Shown piece by piece: positions 52,349 through 55,414 of a stretch of DNA of 55,414 nt. The notes under the pieces are model-generated. The model was given only the letters and a program-made list of their open reading frames with translations, was not told where the DNA came from and did not search any database. A program made the translations under genes and the position numbers. Each line of letters opens with the position of its first letter. Position 1 is the first letter of the stretch. This stretch comes from Chelativorans xinjiangensis (lineage in GTDB: Bacteria; Pseudomonadota; Alphaproteobacteria; Rhizobiales; Rhizobiaceae): positions 1-55,414 of the forward strand of contig NZ_WQNH01000032.1 of the NCBI RefSeq assembly GCF_009812055.1, given 5' to 3'.

Positions 52349-52756
52349 ATGAAAACCGCGCTGCTGGCTGCTGCCATGGTTCTGGCCATTCCGGCGTTCG
52401 CATTTGCGCAAGACAACTGCGACGATGCCGAGGATCAGGCCACCTTGAACGAGTGCTACGACGCTGCGTTCAAGAAATCCGACAAGAAGCTCAACGAGCT
52501 CTACAAGCAGATCGAAGCCCGCCTGAAGGACGATGCCGATACCAAAAAGCTTCTCATTCAAGCACAGCGGGATTGGGTCAAATTTCGCGACGCGGAGTGC
52601 GGTTTCCAGACAGCGGGAGCGGCCGGAGGAAGCGTAATTCCAATGCTCATTGCGATGTGCATGGACGGCCTGACGCAATCCCGTGTCGAAGACTTCGAGG
52701 GTTATCTGAATTGCGAGGAAGGCGATCTGAGTTGCCCCGTGCCGGCGGCGAACTGA
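52349..52756 (+). CDS. LprI-like (DUF1311) exported protein
   Basis: A 135-residue protein. After a signal peptide (ends FAFAQ) come NCDDAEDQATLNECYDAAFK, LNELYKQIEARLKDDADTKK and QRDWVKFRDAECGF, the LprI / lysozyme-inhibitor signature with four conserved cysteines plus two extra ones near the end. ATG 52349 is chosen for its signal peptide and the GGAGGG ahead. Relatives inhibit lysozyme; a similar role is possible. Confidence 0.8.
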   Translation: MKTALLAAAMVLAIPAFAFAQDNCDDAEDQATLNECYDAAFKKSDKKLNELYKQIEARLKDDADTKKLLIQAQRDWVKFRDAECGFQTAGAAGGSVIPMLIAMCMDGLTQSRVEDFEGYLNCEEGDLSCPVPAAN

Positions 52757-52762
52757 CACATC

Positions 52763-52855
52763 TCACGACTGTTTTGCGGCCTTGAAGCGCTCCACCCAGC
52801 GCACCACCATCTTGGCCGAAACGCCATGGACGCGGGCAGCTTGGGCTTGGTGACA
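52763..52855 (-). pseudogene. IS481-like transposase HTH fragment
   Basis: QAQAARVHGVSAKMVVRWVE followed by RFKAAKQS-stop matches the first helix-turn-helix of IS481-family transposases ('KAQAARVYGVSAK.V.RWVERFKAEG'). Around 25 residues are left. No ends are recognisable. Confidence 0.55.
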
Positions 52856-52866
52856 AGGGCAAAGCG

Positions 52867-53412
52867 GTGAAACTGCGCGCGTTGAAACAGAAGACCTCCG
52901 CGGCCTGGTTGAGTGCTGCACTTGTGTGCATTCCGGCCATACCCGTCACCATGGCCCAACTTGCCCCTCAGCCCGCCTGGGAGCGAACCTCGGACGGCGA
53001 TTTGGTGACGATCACTTCCGACTCCGGCGCAGCGATTTCATTTGTCTCGCCCCGGCACTGGGAGGCACAGCAGACTGCATCATCCGTCACCTTCCGGTCG
53101 GGTCATCGGCGAATTGTCGTCGAGATCGTTGATCGCGGTGAGGGCGATCCGAAGGTTGAAGCGGAGCGACTGCTGCGCCTCGACCGCATCGGCGGGATCG
53201 CCTCCGGATTCGATGGAGGCAATGTCTCTGTACCCGATTCCGACCTGAGTGGTCCGACCTGCGTACTGGTTGCCACCGAATACACCGGACATTGCGCCGT
53301 CCTCTTGGATGATACCGTCATTGTCAGGATTACTTCGATCGGGACTGCCGAAAGACCTGCTGCATCGATCGACAGCATTATCGCCTCCATCAGCGAAAAC
53401 CCGGCGTCATGA
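52867..53412 (+). CDS. Exported protein of unknown function
   Basis: A 181-residue protein beginning with GTG and a signal peptide (ALVCIPAIPVTMAQ). WERTSDGDLVTITSDSGAAI and FVSPRHWEAQQTASSVTF suggest a small beta-rich domain. Its stop overlaps the start of the PrsW-like gene by four bases (ATGA), so the two act together or share regulation. Confidence 0.65.
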   Translation: MKLRALKQKTSAAWLSAALVCIPAIPVTMAQLAPQPAWERTSDGDLVTITSDSGAAISFVSPRHWEAQQTASSVTFRSGHRRIVVEIVDRGEGDPKVEAERLLRLDRIGGIASGFDGGNVSVPDSDLSGPTCVLVATEYTGHCAVLLDDTVIVRITSIGTAERPAASIDSIIASISENPAS

Positions 53413-54518
53413 CCACAGCCGCTCGTCATGATCCCCCACTGATTTACCGACCTTATTCGGCGGTTTTCTGGGTCTACCTTGCAGCCATCACAGTTGGCGT
53501 TATCGGCGTGTTTATGGCGTTCGGGGCAGCGATCCAGATAACGCTCCATACCAACCTTTTGCTTATCTCGGTCTGGGCGGTCTTCGTTTTCGTGCTCGTC
53601 CGCATCATCCTGCTATTCGATCCGTTTCGCGCGGTGCGCCAGGTGCCACAGGTTCTGGTTGCCGCAGTAGCCCTCGGAGGCACTGCGGCCCTGTTCATGG
53701 CGCTGCAAGGCAACGGGGCGATGGAGGTCATCATAAGCTGGCTCTTCGGCGCTCACTTCGCTTCCGATTGGTCCGCTGCCCTGAGCGCGCCGATCATCGA
53801 GGAGGCAAGCAAGGCAACTTGCGCCGCCGTAATCCTCGTTTTGTGTTGGGACCGAATGAACCGCATAGCCCATGCCCTGATGGTCGGCATGTTTGTCGGA
53901 CTTGGCTTCGACATTGTCGAGGATCTGACCTATGAAGTGCAGTCGGCGCTCGGCGATCTGGACTCCGATCTTGCCGGAGCCGTGCCTACGCTTATCATTC
54001 GAATCCTGACCGGGTTTCCTTCCCACTGGTCCTATACGGCGTTGACCTCCGTCGGCGTGCTGCTTCTACTTCCCAGCTTCGCAGGCCGAAGAGAATGGAA
54101 GGCGCTTCACCGCCGGGCGATGGCGATTGCCCTTTTCGTCAGCGCCTGGCTCATGCATTTTGTGTGGGATAGCCCAGCCCCCGAATTCATTGCCAGTGAT
54201 AGTAAGCTGGGTTTTGTGCTGCTGTTCTTTAAAATCTTAGTCAATCTGGTGATATTCCTCACCGCTATCCTGCTGTTGTTTCGCTATGAACGCCAATGGG
54301 TTGTCGGACGCATCGCGGAGCTGCGTGCGTCGGATGGCGTTCTTTCCGAGTTCGATCCCGAAATTCTCGATTCCCTGGTAACCCGAAAGGACCGACGCCG
54401 GCTGCGAAGGCAGGCCAGGAAGTCCGGTGGGTGGGTGGCGGCAAGGGCTATTGCTAGAAGGCAGCACTATGCGCTCGATTTGGTTCAGGGTGCTAAACCA
54501 GCAATGGGGCCTCGGTAG
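53409..54518 (+). CDS. PrsW-like intramembrane metalloprotease
   Basis: A 369-residue protein with about eight membrane spans. APIIEEASKATCAAVILVL carries the EExxK motif, and GMFVGLGFDIVEDLTYE and WLMHFVWDSP supply the later acidic and His/Asp motifs of the PrsW family. PrsW proteins cut membrane substrates such as anti-sigma factors, but no anti-sigma gene is close. The exported protein just upstream is a possible substrate or regulator (inference). Confidence 0.82.
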   Translation: MTTAARHDPPLIYRPYSAVFWVYLAAITVGVIGVFMAFGAAIQITLHTNLLLISVWAVFVFVLVRIILLFDPFRAVRQVPQVLVAAVALGGTAALFMALQGNGAMEVIISWLFGAHFASDWSAALSAPIIEEASKATCAAVILVLCWDRMNRIAHALMVGMFVGLGFDIVEDLTYEVQSALGDLDSDLAGAVPTLIIRILTGFPSHWSYTALTSVGVLLLLPSFAGRREWKALHRRAMAIALFVSAWLMHFVWDSPAPEFIASDSKLGFVLLFFKILVNLVIFLTAILLLFRYERQWVVGRIAELRASDGVLSEFDPEILDSLVTRKDRRRLRRQARKSGGWVAARAIARRQHYALDLVQGAKPAMGPR

Positions 54519-54763
54519 CTCATCCTGAAAGATAATTTCCAGGTCATGAACGACATCCTGGCCTCCAGGCGCGCCGGCGCCTGGCTTGTTCTGCAAGTCG
54601 AAATGACGGCGGGCATGATCTTCGCATCGTCCATCACTTTCGGTCGCGCGCTGCAGCCCCGCGACCAATTGATCACCGGATGGCGGCAGACTTGGTCCCA
54701 ACGGTCGGATTCCAGTGCCCCGCAGGTTGTCGAAAAGGGCCTGTCCGACTGCGGACTGGTCTG

Positions 54764-54970
54764 TTAGGTCGAGATCGGCATGGCAGGACGCCGTTGCGGA
54801 GCGGAGACGCTGTTGGACGGCTTTGGGATTTTCACGAACGGTTCCCGCGCACCTGCACGGCGCATCAGGGTGCGGATATCATCAGGGGTGTAGCCGTCGA
54901 CCGCCATAACCTTGCGGATGATCGGCTCGCTCAAAAGATCGTCGAGCGTTGGTTCGCCCTCACGTGCCAT
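54764..54970 (-). CDS. Small conserved protein, function unknown
   Basis: A 68-residue protein with a strong GGAGGTG seven bases before the ATG. PTLDDLLSEPIIRKVMAVDG then YTPDDIRTLMRRAGA resembles small alphaproteobacterial proteins with 'PSLDSLL.DP....VM..D....D...L'. Function unknown. Similar small genes are common beside mobile elements, but this cannot be shown here. Confidence 0.55.
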   Translation of the reverse strand: MAREGEPTLDDLLSEPIIRKVMAVDGYTPDDIRTLMRRAGAREPFVKIPKPSNSVSAPQRRPAMPIST

Positions 54971-55414
54971 TGCGTCACCTCCAACATCGGATAACGAATT
55001 TCCCGCATCATAGGCGGGAACGGTGACTAGCTGATGTCGTCAGTTTGGCCAATATGTGTATCCAGTTGGCTGGGTCCGCGGCGCCAACAATGCACCCCGT
55101 GCCGATCGGCCTGCCTGCTGGTGATGGGCCTTGCCCCACCTTGGGCGGGGCGGGATGCTCGCGTCAGGTTCGCTGCTCAATGCGGTCGGATGCGCCGGCC
55201 TTGCCTATACCCATCACCCGGTCGACGGCGACCGCTCTTCGCGCCGTTCGGCAATGCCGGCAAGGGAACTGAGGGCCGCTGGATCACTGCCCATAGCGCT
55301 GGCTCGGGGGGCGATCAGCTATTCGATCTAGAGCATGTCCTGTGATCGATGAATCGATTGTGATGTGACGGCGACATTTTGTTCTGATTCAACCTCCATT
55401 TTGACGGAGGTGGA
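54971..55414. other. Right edge, no gene recognised
   Basis: No supported ORF. Close to the edge an inverted repeat ACCTCC (55392-55397) / GGAGGT (55406-55411) with an eight-base loop forms a hairpin; it might be a terminator or the end of an element that continues outside. Confidence 0.4.

Noticed and set aside
1-55414. CRISPR arrays, tRNA and rRNA genes
   Set aside because: No regularly spaced repeats and no cloverleaf or rRNA-like sequence were noticed on either strand by eye.

Overview
The window looks like alphaproteobacterial DNA, most likely Rhizobiales. It is GC-rich. Its content fits that group: LysR regulators, RbsC-type sugar ABC genes, inositol-pathway debris, FNR/FixK-type boxes and an S8 autotransporter. 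No rRNA, tRNA or CRISPR array was seen. The most striking general property is mosaicism: intact genes alternate with at least fifteen recognisable gene relics (frameshifts, in-frame stops, internal deletions, fusions). The window therefore reads as an accessory region or plasmid that has repeatedly gained and lost DNA.

Region 1 (0-23 kb) resembles a partly decayed low-oxygen regulon. Four 14-bp FNR/FixK-like boxes (TTGAY-N4-RTCAA) lie at 2115, 6491, 14167 and 14313. They sit upstream of, respectively, a small conserved protein plus a DUF6745-like membrane protein; groEL (no groES) and a divergent Tat-tagged nitroreductase; a seven-gene operon read leftwards; and a 33-residue membrane peptide. 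The seven-gene operon is the most interesting part of the window. It encodes a thiamine-diphosphate E1 alpha subunit with a textbook Tat signal, an E1 beta subunit without a signal, a YgiT-type zinc finger protein, two paralogous mono-haem c-type cytochromes, an MBOAT acyltransferase and an SGNH-fold partner. No E2 or E3 is present. The simplest reading is a periplasmic 2-oxoacid (or acetoin-like) dehydrogenase that passes electrons to cytochromes c, possibly linked to O-acylation of an envelope glycan. Around it lie relics of nicotinate phosphoribosyltransferase, RtcB, a THUMP protein, a long-chain acyl-CoA ligase, a NitT/TauT-type permease, an ArsR regulator and a collapsed nap operon (napE-napF-napD' joined to marR').

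Region 2 (23-35 kb) is catabolic. It has an exported aldose 1-epimerase with a ribose-type ABC importer (binding protein, double-length fused permease, ATPase). A LysR protein with two N-terminal HTH domains diverges from a LigM/DesA-like tetrahydrofolate-dependent O-demethylase. An intact Gfo/Idh/MocA oxidoreductase is flanked by relics of inositol catabolism genes.

Region 3 (35-43 kb) carries a LuxR-type regulator, a membrane protein, three SAM methyltransferase domains (one fused behind an alpha/beta-hydrolase-like domain that lacks its nucleophile serine) and an aldo/keto reductase.

Region 4 (43-55 kb) is an envelope block: an MscS-type channel, a run of small exported proteins and lipoproteins, an AraC regulator followed by a subtilisin autotransporter, then an EF-hand protein, an LprI-like protein and a PrsW-like membrane protease.
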